In this document: positions 50,816 to 59,849 of the stretch, in pieces
Layout: the number at the start of each line of letters is the position of its first letter
Position numbering within the stretch: position 1 is the stretch's first letter
Assembly: GCA_030737875.1 (NCBI GenBank)
Contig: CM060912.1
Coordinates: forward strand, 461,656,310 to 461,720,309
From: Allium sativum
Lineage: Eukaryota; Streptophyta; Magnoliopsida; Asparagales; Amaryllidaceae
DNA: 64,000 bases
Direction of reading: 5' to 3'
Notes under the pieces: generated by a model
Told to the model about the DNA's origin: nothing
Seen by the model: the letters and a program-made list of their open reading frames with translations, nothing else
Databases searched by the model: none
Program-made: the position numbers and the translations under genes

Positions 50816-53120
50816 TAAAAAATTATTTTCATTGTCAAAACATACATTGACACTATATACAAATAAAATATTCCTTTTTAATTGTTAAAGTTAAAAATAG
50901 AAATACAAATAAAAATTATCTTTTATTTGTCATTAGCAAATATCATGTAAATAAATACATTTTATTTGATATTGTAAACATGTAGAAATAGTTATGCAAA
51001 TTAAAACATTCCTTTATTTGGTGTGTTAAGTACATCAGTGGAATCGTCGAATGGTTTATATTCATATATAAATATAAATTAAATTAAACGAATCGCGCGC
51101 GGTAGTTCGCGTTTCGAAATCGTAACTTTAAACGATTATACCGAAAGATCCGATCGTCGGATTTTTCCAAAACTAGAACCGTTAGGACCACTTTGGGAAG
51201 ATCTTTCCAACGATATAAATTTTGTTAAAATCCAACGGTTAGATTTCGAGAAAAGTGTAAATTAAATTTTGAAAAAACAGCGCCAGAGCCGCTTGTTGAC
51301 CCGAAGCGTCGTTAAAATAAATTGAGCTATTTTTATGTAAATAAAAATAGCGATAAATCGTTATTAAATAATATTAACGATATGAAATGGTTTTAAATTA
51401 TATATATGCGAGAATTATTTGAAAAGACCGAGTTCAATATCATTTCAACTAATTATACGGCGATTTAAATCGAAGATATTAAAGATGGCGATTGAAGACC
51501 GACGATCTTCACATCGAAAGGATGACTACTGATGCCCGGCATTGGGTAGCTCCTAGTAAAGGGTTAAAGTGGTATTTGTCCGGATGAACTTGTTGATTGT
51601 CTAGATAAGCGAGCACCTCTCTTCCGTATTGGACATACGGGACGAGGAATAAGGTGTCTCCGGTTTCGTTCAGACCCAGAACGGACTTGTAAATGGATGT
51701 ATGTCTGGCGTTGTATTTCATTCCATGTAAATTGATTTCTAATTAATAAATATCGGTTTGGTGGTGGAGAATTTATTCTCTTGCTTAAAACCCTTCTCTG
51801 AGACGCACGAGCTCAGAGGTTATATATTGGTAGTTATCGATCGCATGGCGTGGATTGCCAATATGGCATGCTAAGATGCAAATGATCATGGCTTTTGTTG
51901 AAAAGCAGAGCCTTGTGGTTGGTGATCAAAGCATAGCCTATTTCGGCCTAGTTTTGTGTATAACATTACCTCGCGAGCCTCACACTCCGGTAAGAGTCAG
52001 AAACGGGACAAGGGAACGCAGGGAGTGCACCCGTTTCTTTCTAGCTAGAAGTGGTATCAGGGTTTTGCAAGCCCTGACAGTTTACTTATGTGGTTGATGG
52101 ATTATGAGGTACCTCAGATTTATTGGTCGATAGTGACTAAATTATAGGTTCAATAGGACTGGGAAGCGTGTGTTCAGGCATAACTAATCCACTAAAGTAT
52201 TTGTGGACCGGCCCTGCAGAATCTAATGGTTCGCCAACGTCCAAATCCTGAAACATTGCTAGAGTGTCTCGAATCGATAAAGAGATCGTCGCTAGCCTTG
52301 ACTCATGACGGAAATCCAATTTCCAATACGACATTACAATTTTGATTGTAAACCTATATATGGCGACATAGTAGGATGGGGTACTATGCCGTCTAGGATT
52401 GATACATTTACTTTGAAGTATTTTAAAACTGATTAGATACTAATAATAATATTAAAGTATTATGTTCCACGTATCAAGCATGTTTGATCATTATAAGGTA
52501 AAACTCTATCCTCCGATTTGCGTTGCATTGTGTGATGGAACTTAAGTCTTATAATGATTTCATTTTTCTAAAAAGCATTACGTTGTTTTGAATAAAAATT
52601 TATTAAACTTATGCACTGGCAATCCAATGGAGTAAACCCGTTCCGCGTTAGCGGCGTGGTCCTATGATTGGCCATACAGTTAGATAAGTTAGGAAAGATT
52701 TCTCATACCAGTCCTATGACTGACTCGTAGTTTGTTTCACTTTGCAAACTCGGGTGCCCTCTTTGCACACGGGCAGCCAAGTGACAGGTTCAGGTATTTA
52801 TGCACATATGCTGGATTGGAGCATGCTTGTGGGCTGAAGATGAAGATCATTTTATCTATTATTTCTGCTTTGAAACATTTTGACATCCTTTATTTATGGT
52901 GTACTTGATGAAGATTGAGATTTAATTCTTTTTGCTGAGACTTCTATTTGCTAAGTTGTATCCTGTAACTGTGCTACTCTGATGTTGATGACATTCCTAT
53001 TTCCGCTGCAATGATTTATGTGTTATGATGTTATCTGAGACCTGCTATTGTTGTAATTATGTTATATTCCAATGATTATCCTTGCTTTCGTACTACAGAA
53101 GATTGGGTCATCACAGTTTG

Positions 53121-54388
53121 AATCAATGGGGGGTTAAGTAAATCTGTTAAATCTGGGGGGGGAGGTTTATATATAAACCCGATAAACTTAACCTGTTTTA
53201 TATGTTGGAGTTATGCGGGCTTGTTAATCTATTAGGCATAACCTGTCAAAATCCTAGTTGTGGAGATGCAAGCCTAAGGGTGGTCTTGTATCATTTGTTG
53301 TTTGGTAACCGTATCAGTTAGTAACTTATACTGGTATCCAAAGAGGGACCCCGAACTAGATAAGGGTCAGGGCACGCTTACTGAGCTGATTATAAGAGGT
53401 TCATCTAGGTGTAGGTGTCTGATGGCGCATACCAACGGAGTCATGTGCGTGCATGGATCCACTTGCTCGGGAAAAATAAGATGATTAGCACCAGTAGATA
53501 TGGCTGTGTTTATCGGAAAAAGGGGTTGCCACTTTAGGAAGTGATACTTCCTATTGTGGGGCCAACACAGGGTATCTACAGGAAAGGACAGGCAATCGAT
53601 GGGGGTAGTAATTAGGGTACATCTAGTCCTGTTTGTTTATGTTCCCGTTATTATCGTTTGGGGTAACATCCGTTGTTTATGTTGGGCTACTTGTTATTAC
53701 CGTTGGAGGTAAATCCCGTCACTAGAAAAGTACACCTAAGTCTACCATTATGTTTCTGTTGGGATCATTTTGTTTTGTTATACTAGTATTGGTGCAAAGA
53801 AAAGTACTTGAGGAGCATAATCTATTCTATTCTGTTCATCTTGCTTATCATGTTTAGTTTGTTTTACCTATCATGTGACAACGTTATCTCTTATCCATTT
53901 TATATGCCTGTCATGATGGTTTTACTTATTTATATGCTAAATTAACTGGACCCACCAGACTTTATGTCTTACCCGTTTTGTTTCCTTTTCTCTCTCTTCC
54001 TCCCCCCTAGGTTCTTAGGGTGGGAATACTCAGGCTTGATTAGGATTCTCCCTCCTTTTTCTGCTTGGAGCCGCCTCGATGTGCCACTTTGATTTCCTGC
54101 ATACCTTGCTATAGCTATTTTTGGGGACTATGATTTTATATTACTGTACATTCATGATATTAGTGCAAGGCAGAAATTTTAATTTGACGAAATGGGTTTT
54201 CTATATTTCAGACTTACATTATAACTGGATTATGGACCACGATGTTTTATGTTTGATTTTTTTTTTTTTAAATTTCACTGCTATTTTATATACGTCTTGT
54301 GATGTTTCTGTTTCTGTTTACCTATAACGCTTCATGGAACTTAATGCATTATGTTAAAGAGTGACATTAACGGACGAGGGGTGTCACA
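53121..54388 (+). mobile_element. Solo LTR C, part 3 of 3
   Basis: Continues the LTR after the GTTTG duplication and ends GGGGTGTCACA at 54388, followed by the second ATTCT copy (54389-54393). It holds the small conserved hairpin (53534-53553), the block CAGACTTTATGTCTTAC, and the pyrimidine tract ending CCCCCCTAG/GTTC (AG at 54009-54010). Exact ATTCT on both outer sides, with only foreign elements inside, supports a solo LTR. Confidence 0.85.
53534..53553 (+). other. Small conserved LTR hairpin (C copy)
   Basis: TTAGGAAGTGATACTTCCTA forms a stem around GATAC, followed by TTGTGGGG and CAACACAGGGTATCTACA. Counterparts are at 518-536 (minus) and 58279-58301. Confidence 0.65.
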
Positions 54389-54393
54389 ATTCT

Positions 54394-54868
54394 TCATCAT
54401 GAGCTTGTCCAATTCTCTGTAATTCACGTATAGATAAAAAGAGACGTCTGCCTTACTTGCAAGGACAACAACTGCTCCTCGCTCAGAAATACTTCGTCTA
54501 ATAAATCCTTTCTCGAACAACTCACCCACTTGCTACTAAGCTCCATCCCCTTCCTTGGATCTATGTGACGCACTAGCAATGCAATAGACTTAGCATTCTC
54601 CACCAAGTATATCCGAAAATCTATCTCGAGCCTAGGAGGTAGTCCTTTCACCTCCTCAAATACGTTCGGAAAGTCTCTAACTATGGGAACCAAACTAAAA
54701 TCGTTTGCAAATGCGTCTAGGAAATCGAAGAAACTGAGCATGACCGACCCCTGCGGGTCACAAGATATCTCAAGAGTCCTACTAATACACATCAAAACCC
54801 TCACAACTCTCCTCTCGCAGTCAAGGATGCTACCATATGTGGCCAACCAATCCATCTCTGGAATAAGA
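54394..54868 (-). pseudogene. Element B: protease end and RT start, separated by the insertion
   Basis: Minus strand. The protein runs YALIPEMDWLATYG (end of protease), NVFEEVKGLPPRLEIDF (linker), then, after a frame break, LFEKGFIRRSISERGA and LYVNYRELDKL (RT start). It ends exactly where the RT at 25079 begins once the solo LTR and one ATTCT copy are removed. Gag and the protease active site are absent: the fragment abuts an LTR end at 54869, either because the region between was deleted or because another LTR landed in the protease. Confidence 0.8.
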
Positions 54869-55247
54869 GCGTATCCGTAACACCCCACGTCCGTTAATGT
54901 CACTCTTTATCAGAATGCATTAAGTTCAGTGAAGAATTATAGGTAAACAGAAACAGAATATCACAAGATAGTTATGAAATAGCAGCGGAAATTTAAAACT
55001 TCATTATTTTTCAGAAAATATCGTAGTCTCAAAAACCAGTTACAACATCAGGAATAAAATACTGAAGCTGAGTACATCAAAACAAAACATCTATCTTATG
55101 CTAAAAACCATCAGAGTACATAGATGTAAAATCATAATCCACGGTAATAGCCATAATAAAGTAGACAAGTAGTCAAAGCGATACATCAAAACAGATCCAG
55201 ATCCAGCAGAAACAGAAGAGAGAATCCTAATCAAGCCTGAGCGTTCT
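54869..55247 (-). mobile_element. End of a minus-strand LTR of the LTR C type
   Basis: Minus strand: it aligns with the last 380 bases of solo LTR C, from GCTCAGGCTTGATTAGGA to ...GAGTGACATTAACGGACG then GGGGTGTTAC at 54869. It is cut on its right by insertion of the D/E element at 55248. It could be the 5' LTR of element B, with gag and most of protease deleted, or another LTR that landed in the protease. Confidence 0.75.
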
Positions 55248-55517
55248 TGTAACACCCCGTATTTTCTAAGAATATTAAATTAACAGATTAAAGAATACTT
55301 AATTTTAAAAGTTGGAATTAAGGGAAACGGGTTACGCCATTGCGTTCGTCTCGGAATTCTGCTTGAGATAGAGTCCAAGTTTGCGTAAATCGGATACCGC
55401 ATGAAGAAGTTATAAGCCTTAGAAGTTTGTATACGCCCAAGGGAGTATATATATACATATAAAATAATTTCAGAAGTCAAAACAGGGTTCAAATCTCGAA
55501 TTTGGGTCAAAGCAGGC

Positions 55518-55789
55518 TGAGCAGAAAATTTCCCGCTCAGAGGTGTCGACCCCCCCAGGGGGAGTCGACATAGGTGTTGACCCCCCTATAGGGGTGTCGA
55601 CATAGGTGTCGACCCCCCTATCGAGGAGTCAACCCCTGTTGGCCCAGATCTGGCCGATGACGTGTTTCGCCACGTGTCGCTTTCTGATTCGCTGTGTGAT
55701 GTGGTATTCTACTCTGGACGATTCTGATGACTTTAGACTGATCCGAAGGCTCTAAATCTTCCTATACACCTATAAAAAGACCCCTAAAC
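55518..55789 (+). promoter_or_regulatory. LTR D promoter: E2F-like site, GTCGAC cluster and TATA box
   Basis: GAGCAGAAAATTTCCCGCTC (from 55519) is a near-palindrome containing TTTCCCGC, the canonical E2F site. Within the next 95 bases GTCGAC occurs five times, mostly as GTGTCGACCCC or AGTCGACATAGG. TATA box TATAAAAAGA follows at 55781, with CCACGTGTCGC (a G-box-like core) between at about 55670. The E LTR repeats all of this. Confidence 0.6.
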
Positions 55790-56955
55790 CTATTGTTTTC
55801 TCTACACGAATTCATAGGCGTTTATATGCTGTTAAAACCTGAAGTGACCTAGCCTCCACCTTAATCAATCAAATTAGAGTTTTCAAGTTAATAATCAAAG
55901 TCGACATCAAAGGAATAGCTAATCAAATTCAGAAATCAGATCCCAGAATTCAAGACCATTCTGTAATTTGTAAGTTCATGTTACTTTCAGAAATAAAATT
56001 TAATTGTGATTCTGACATTGTAATAAATCTGAATATGAGATTATGCCTAATTTTGTCTGTCCTTCTATATCCATTGGATCTATCTCATTGATATTTTTAT
56101 GTCCATTCTTTGTCTCTTCTTTCCTTCTTCCCTTTTTGTTTTTATAGCCAGGCTACTGCGAGCCTGAGCCAAATCTCATAAGAGATGAACGTACGTTGGG
56201 AAAAATTGGGCATAATATAGATTTGGACATGGCCAACACTAAAATGGGGAAAAGTATTAAATTATGAATAACTGGGCATAACTGATTTGTAACTGATTTG
56301 AGGACATAACACATTTCGTATTTAAAACATAAAGTGTATCGAACATATGACGTGAGATTTGAGGCATAAAGTATATTGGACATATGACTTGGGGTTTGGG
56401 GCGTAAATTGAACTGTAAACATGTAAGGCATAGTGCATGTTGTGGTTTAAGACCTAAAATTGGGGCATATTATATATGATAGTTTATGACTTGGAAGAAG
56501 GAGATTACTGTGTATAGTGATATATGGCTTAGGCATGAAAACCTATAGTAAGATCGGGATAACTGTTAAATGTGAACACGCCTAAATTGGGATTTTGGGT
56601 AATTGGCATGTACTATAATTAAAGGCTATAATTTGCCATAGTTTATACTGTGAATCATGACTGGGTCTTTTGGAGAATATTTTGTACAGTACGATATGAC
56701 TAAACCTTAGGGAATGTGTTATATTGTGATTTTTTGGGGCATGACTATTATTGCAAATTTGGGAAAATTGGGTGTAACCTATTTTGAGTAATAACTTGAA
56801 TTTGAATTTGTGGGGCATAACTTGCAATCAGCCTTGTTGGGGTATAACTTGAGAATTGGAACATGACTAGTTTTGTGAATTTGGGATGATTAGCAAATAA
56901 AATCTAGACTTGGATATGTATGGTAAATATGCTAAAAGAAAAACATGCCTAACCC

Positions 56956-57154
56956 GAGGTAAGATTGAGTTGCGGTGTAAAACTGCCTGAAACCGCCCGA
57001 CACATCCAGTAACCGCAACAACACAGATCTAATATGAGAGGTTACCGCATTTTGCCCAAAAAACCCGAGGTTAGAATGAGTTTGCGGTAGAAGTCTGCCC
57101 GAAACTGCCCGGCACATCCAGCAACCGCAAACAACAGTTCTAATGTGAGAGGTT
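56956..57154 (+). repeat. Two tandem copies of the conserved LTR hairpin (D1, D2)
   Basis: D1 56956-57043, D2 57067-57154. In D2, GTTTGCGGT pairs with ACCGCAAAC (one bulge), and outer TTAGAA with TTCTAA. The loop reads GTCTGCCCGAAACTGCCCGG then CACATCCAGCA. E1 and E2 are the 3' LTR copies. Confidence 0.78.
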
Positions 57155-57169
57155 AGGGCACTAATAAAT

Positions 57170-58045
57170 TAATTAATGCTAATAAACAGACATGCTAAGA
57201 ATGGTAAGGTTAAGTAAAATTTAGAACACTTAACCGTTATAACATGTTAATTAGACAAGAAGGTGGGGTTAAGTAAATTTAGAATACTTAACCGTTATAA
57301 CAAGTTAATTAGACAAGTGAGCAAGGTTAAGTTAACCAGTGCAACATGATGAATGAGAAGGGTTAAGTTAATAAGAAACACTTAACCAATATGACATGAT
57401 GAATGAGTAGGGTTAAGTTAATAAGAAACACTTAACCAATATGACATGAAGACTGGGTAGGGTTAAGTTAAAACAAGAGAGCAACGCTTAACCAATATAA
57501 CAGGATGTGTGGAAGGGTTAAGTTAACACAAGAAGGCAGCACTCAACCAATGTAACACGACAAGTGGGTGGGTTAAGTTAATTTGAATTGATTGATGACA
57601 CTTAACTAATACAACATGATGAACGCATGGGGTTAAGTTAATAAGAAACACTTAACCAATGTAACTTGATGTACGAATGGGGTTAAGTTAATGGGAAATA
57701 CTTAACCAATATAGCATGATGAATGAACGGGCTTAAGTTAATAGGAAACACTTAACCAATCCAACATGACGAGTGAGAAGGGTTAATAAGAAACACTTAA
57801 CCAACATGACATGATGAGTGGGTGGGTTAAGTTAACATGAATGGACAACACTTAACCAATATGACATGATGTGAGGGAGGGTTAAGTACATATCGGGTTG
57901 GTGAGTAATATTAGTAAATATAGACCCACAAACTTAACCATTCAGTAAACATGTTTGAATCTGTGGGAGAGTTAAGTACATATCGGGTTGGTGGGTAATA
58001 TTAGTAAATATAGGCCCACAAACTTAACCAGTAAGAAACCCTAGT
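57170..58045 (+). repeat. TTAACC hairpin array in LTR D
   Basis: About 14 units of roughly 50 bp, each pairing GGTTAAG with CTTAACC around about 13 bases (for example GGTTAAGTTAATAAGAAACA then CTTAACC), separated by AATATGACATGATGAATGAG-like spacers. Two larger units follow (about 57890-58040), pairing GGTTAAGT with AACTTAACC. Counterpart in E begins at about 63660. Confidence 0.8.
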
Positions 58046-58278
58046 AACGGGGACCCATTTCAGCAGTAACCCATATAGATGTATCAAGGTACCCTAAAAC
58101 TAGGCAGGGTGGGGCCCGATTACTGGGCTGATTATAAGCGGTCAAAATAGCGGCAGGGGGGTACGTCAGTGTAGGTTCCGACGGATTATGGGCGTGCACG
58201 TACTCCGGAGTGGGAAAAAGCAGGCAATGAGTACCAGTAGTTATACACTGTGCATCTTGAATCGTGTCGGGTTGTTAT

Positions 58279-58301
58279 CATAAGGATTGATACACCTTAT
58301 G
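58279..58301 (+). other. Small conserved LTR hairpin (D copy)
   Basis: CATAAGG, ATTGATACA, CCTTATG: the stem differs from the C copy (TAGGAAGT/ACTTCCTA), but the loop GATAC and the downstream GCACAGGGTATCTACA are retained. Confidence 0.65.
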
Positions 58302-58754
58302 GTGGGACTAGCACAGGGTATCTACACGCAAGAGAGGGCCGATTGACATAGACACAAGGAAAATTAATACGAATATGGAACCGATCGATAGGGTAGTAAG
58401 GGTACATCTAACATCTTCATGGCAATTAGGCTGATTGAGGTAATATCCTCATACTAGATGTACACCTGAAGGCTACCATAATTGCGGGGATTGGGATTGC
58501 GTTGTAATACTATAATTTTACACGGATTACTAGTTGGGACACTAGTTAGGCGGTGCAGATATATAAAAATCAGAATAACAAGGTAGTAGCTAAGCAGAGA
58601 AAGAGTAGAAGCGCATTCGGTTTATCTTGCCTTATCATATCATATGCAAATCTTAGGTTATCTTGTTATCCATGTTATCACGGTATTGTCTTATATTCAG
58701 TTTATTCATGTCATGATGTTTTTGCCTATTTACATGCTGAAAGTCACTGGACTT

Positions 58755-58815
58755 ACCAGACTTATGTCTGACCTAGTTTGTTTCGCCTCTTTTCTCCCCC
58801 CCCCCCCCCCCAGGT
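58755..58815 (+). promoter_or_regulatory. Conserved splice-acceptor-like block in LTR D
   Basis: CCAGACTTATGTCTGACC (possible branch-point core CTGAC and a mini-hairpin AGAC/GTCT) is followed by a pyrimidine tract with 15 C (58797-58811) and CAG/GTTC (AG at 58812-58813). Matching blocks: C 53958-54013, A (minus) 230-175, B (minus) about 19620-19571. Confidence 0.55.
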
Positions 58816-59190
58816 TCACAGGGAGCAGATATTACCTCTTAGCTCCGTTTTCTTTCCAAGCTCGAAGATAGTCGATGTATTATTTTGGACTCTCTCTTCC
58901 ACTGCTATGGCTGGTTCATGCTTTATTGCGGAATATCATTGTTATTTTTATGCTTCTTTTATACTTGGAAGTTTTTGAATCAAGACCGAAGTTCTATGTA
59001 TTTCTTTTAAGTATGATTGAGACAATTGTTGTAAAAGCTTGACTGAACCACATTGTTTGTAAAATGACTTTATTTTTCGCAGCTTTATTTGTCTGTCTTG
59101 TAATTTATCTGCATCTTTTACCTAAAATGCTCCACCGAAGTTAAGGCATTCCCTTTGTGAGTGACCTTAACAGAGGTGGGGTGTTACACG

Positions 59191-59203
59191 TGGTATCAGA
59201 GCT
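59191..59203 (+). other. Primer binding site of element D/E
   Basis: TGGTATCAGAGCT lies two bases after the 5' LTR end; complementary to initiator tRNA-Met. Confidence 0.92.
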
Positions 59204-59840
59204 GAAGGTTACTAGATCAGATAAAAGATTTGAAAAATTATTTTCAAAACGGTTTTAAAAGAAGCATTTTCAAAAGAAATGTTTTGTTTTAAAGGCATAT
59301 TCCCCAAAGCCATATGCACTATCTTTTGATCCTCTATTTGAATCCTTGTTTCCTTCTTTCTTGAGTCTCCGGGGCTCCTGGCTTTCTGGGAGGTAACCTC
59401 CTCGCGGTATGGTTCCGTAGGCTTGATGAGACTATGACGTCTGCCAAAGGGCAAAGAAGTGACCAACTTCCATCTCTAGCCGCAATAGTTTCACCTGCGG
59501 CTAATTTTCTTTCAAGCTTTGTAGGGATTTCCGTGCAATGGAGGCAGCTTTCAAGAGACTTGTCAACAAGTTACACAAAAATGGCAAAGATGAGAATAAG
59601 AGGGTTTGGCTAAGGAACACAACCCAAGTATGAGAAACTCATGGATAAAGACTTGGTCCACAAAGGAGGAAAGAATAGAAAATCTAAGACAAAAGGCAGT
59701 GTCGTTATTATGGTATAACAGATCATATAATTAAGGACAAGGGCAAGAACAAAGGACATGATTTTCAGGAGGCAAGTGCATGCTCTCACCGCCACCGTAC
59801 CTGAGAGAGAGGTAGTAAAGTTTCTGTTGAAAACATTTAG
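59204..59840 (+). pseudogene. Decayed gag region of element D/E
   Basis: No Gag domain can be recognised. A stretch near 59640-59790 may be a zinc-knuckle remnant. An antisense frame at 59466-59212 is not supported by any motif. The region is about 1 kb shorter than gag of the other elements, so a deletion is likely. Confidence 0.5.
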
Positions 59841-59849
59841 TTTTTCTTT

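Larger units (their letters stand above)
36428..53115 (+). mobile_element. Chromovirus with giant LTRs (about 6.3 and 5.7 kb)
   Basis: Plus-strand element of 16.69 kb bounded by the exact TSD GTTTG (36423-36427 and 53116-53120). 5' LTR is 36428 to about 42724 (6.30 kb); 3' LTR is 47384-53115 (5.73 kb). The internal region is only 4.66 kb, so LTRs make up over 70% of the element. The PBS at 42727, purine tract before 47384, gag, protease, RT, RNase H, integrase and chromodomain are all present, but coding is broken by stops and frameshifts. The length difference between the LTRs comes mostly from repeat copy number. It is inserted in solo LTR C. Confidence 0.93.
47384..53115 (+). repeat. Giant 3' LTR
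   Basis: Starts TGTAACAACCCGG and ends GGGTCATCACA. TATA box at about 48256-48268. Same order of blocks as the 5' LTR, with shorter arrays (49520-50370 and 50405-50815). The acceptor-like CTCAG/GTGCC of the 5' LTR is CTCGG/GTGCC here (about 52751). A 36-bp-class insertion is present near 51540. Confidence 0.9.
55248..59188 (+). repeat. 5' LTR (D), 3941 bp
   Basis: TGTAACACCCCG ... GGGGTGTTACA. In order: E2F-like site and dyad (55518-55540), GTCGACCC cluster (55545-55632), TATA box (55780-55789), donor-like ATTT/GTAAGT (GT at 55970), hairpins D1 and D2 (56956-57154), TTAACC hairpin array (57170-57880), longer repeated pair (57890-58040), small hairpin (58279-58301), another hairpin pairing GGTACATCTA with TAGATGTAC (about 58400-58465), acceptor-like block (58755-58815) and LTR end. 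This is the most complete example of the shared plan. Confidence 0.9.

Noticed and set aside
53302..53484. Plus-strand frame of 60 codons in solo LTR C
   Set aside because: The nucleotide block is conserved in LTR D (58085-58225) but the reading frame is not.
57170..57880. Regularly spaced repeats resembling a CRISPR array
   Set aside because: The spacers are themselves repeats, units vary and the block sits inside a plant LTR; a eukaryotic tandem array explains it.
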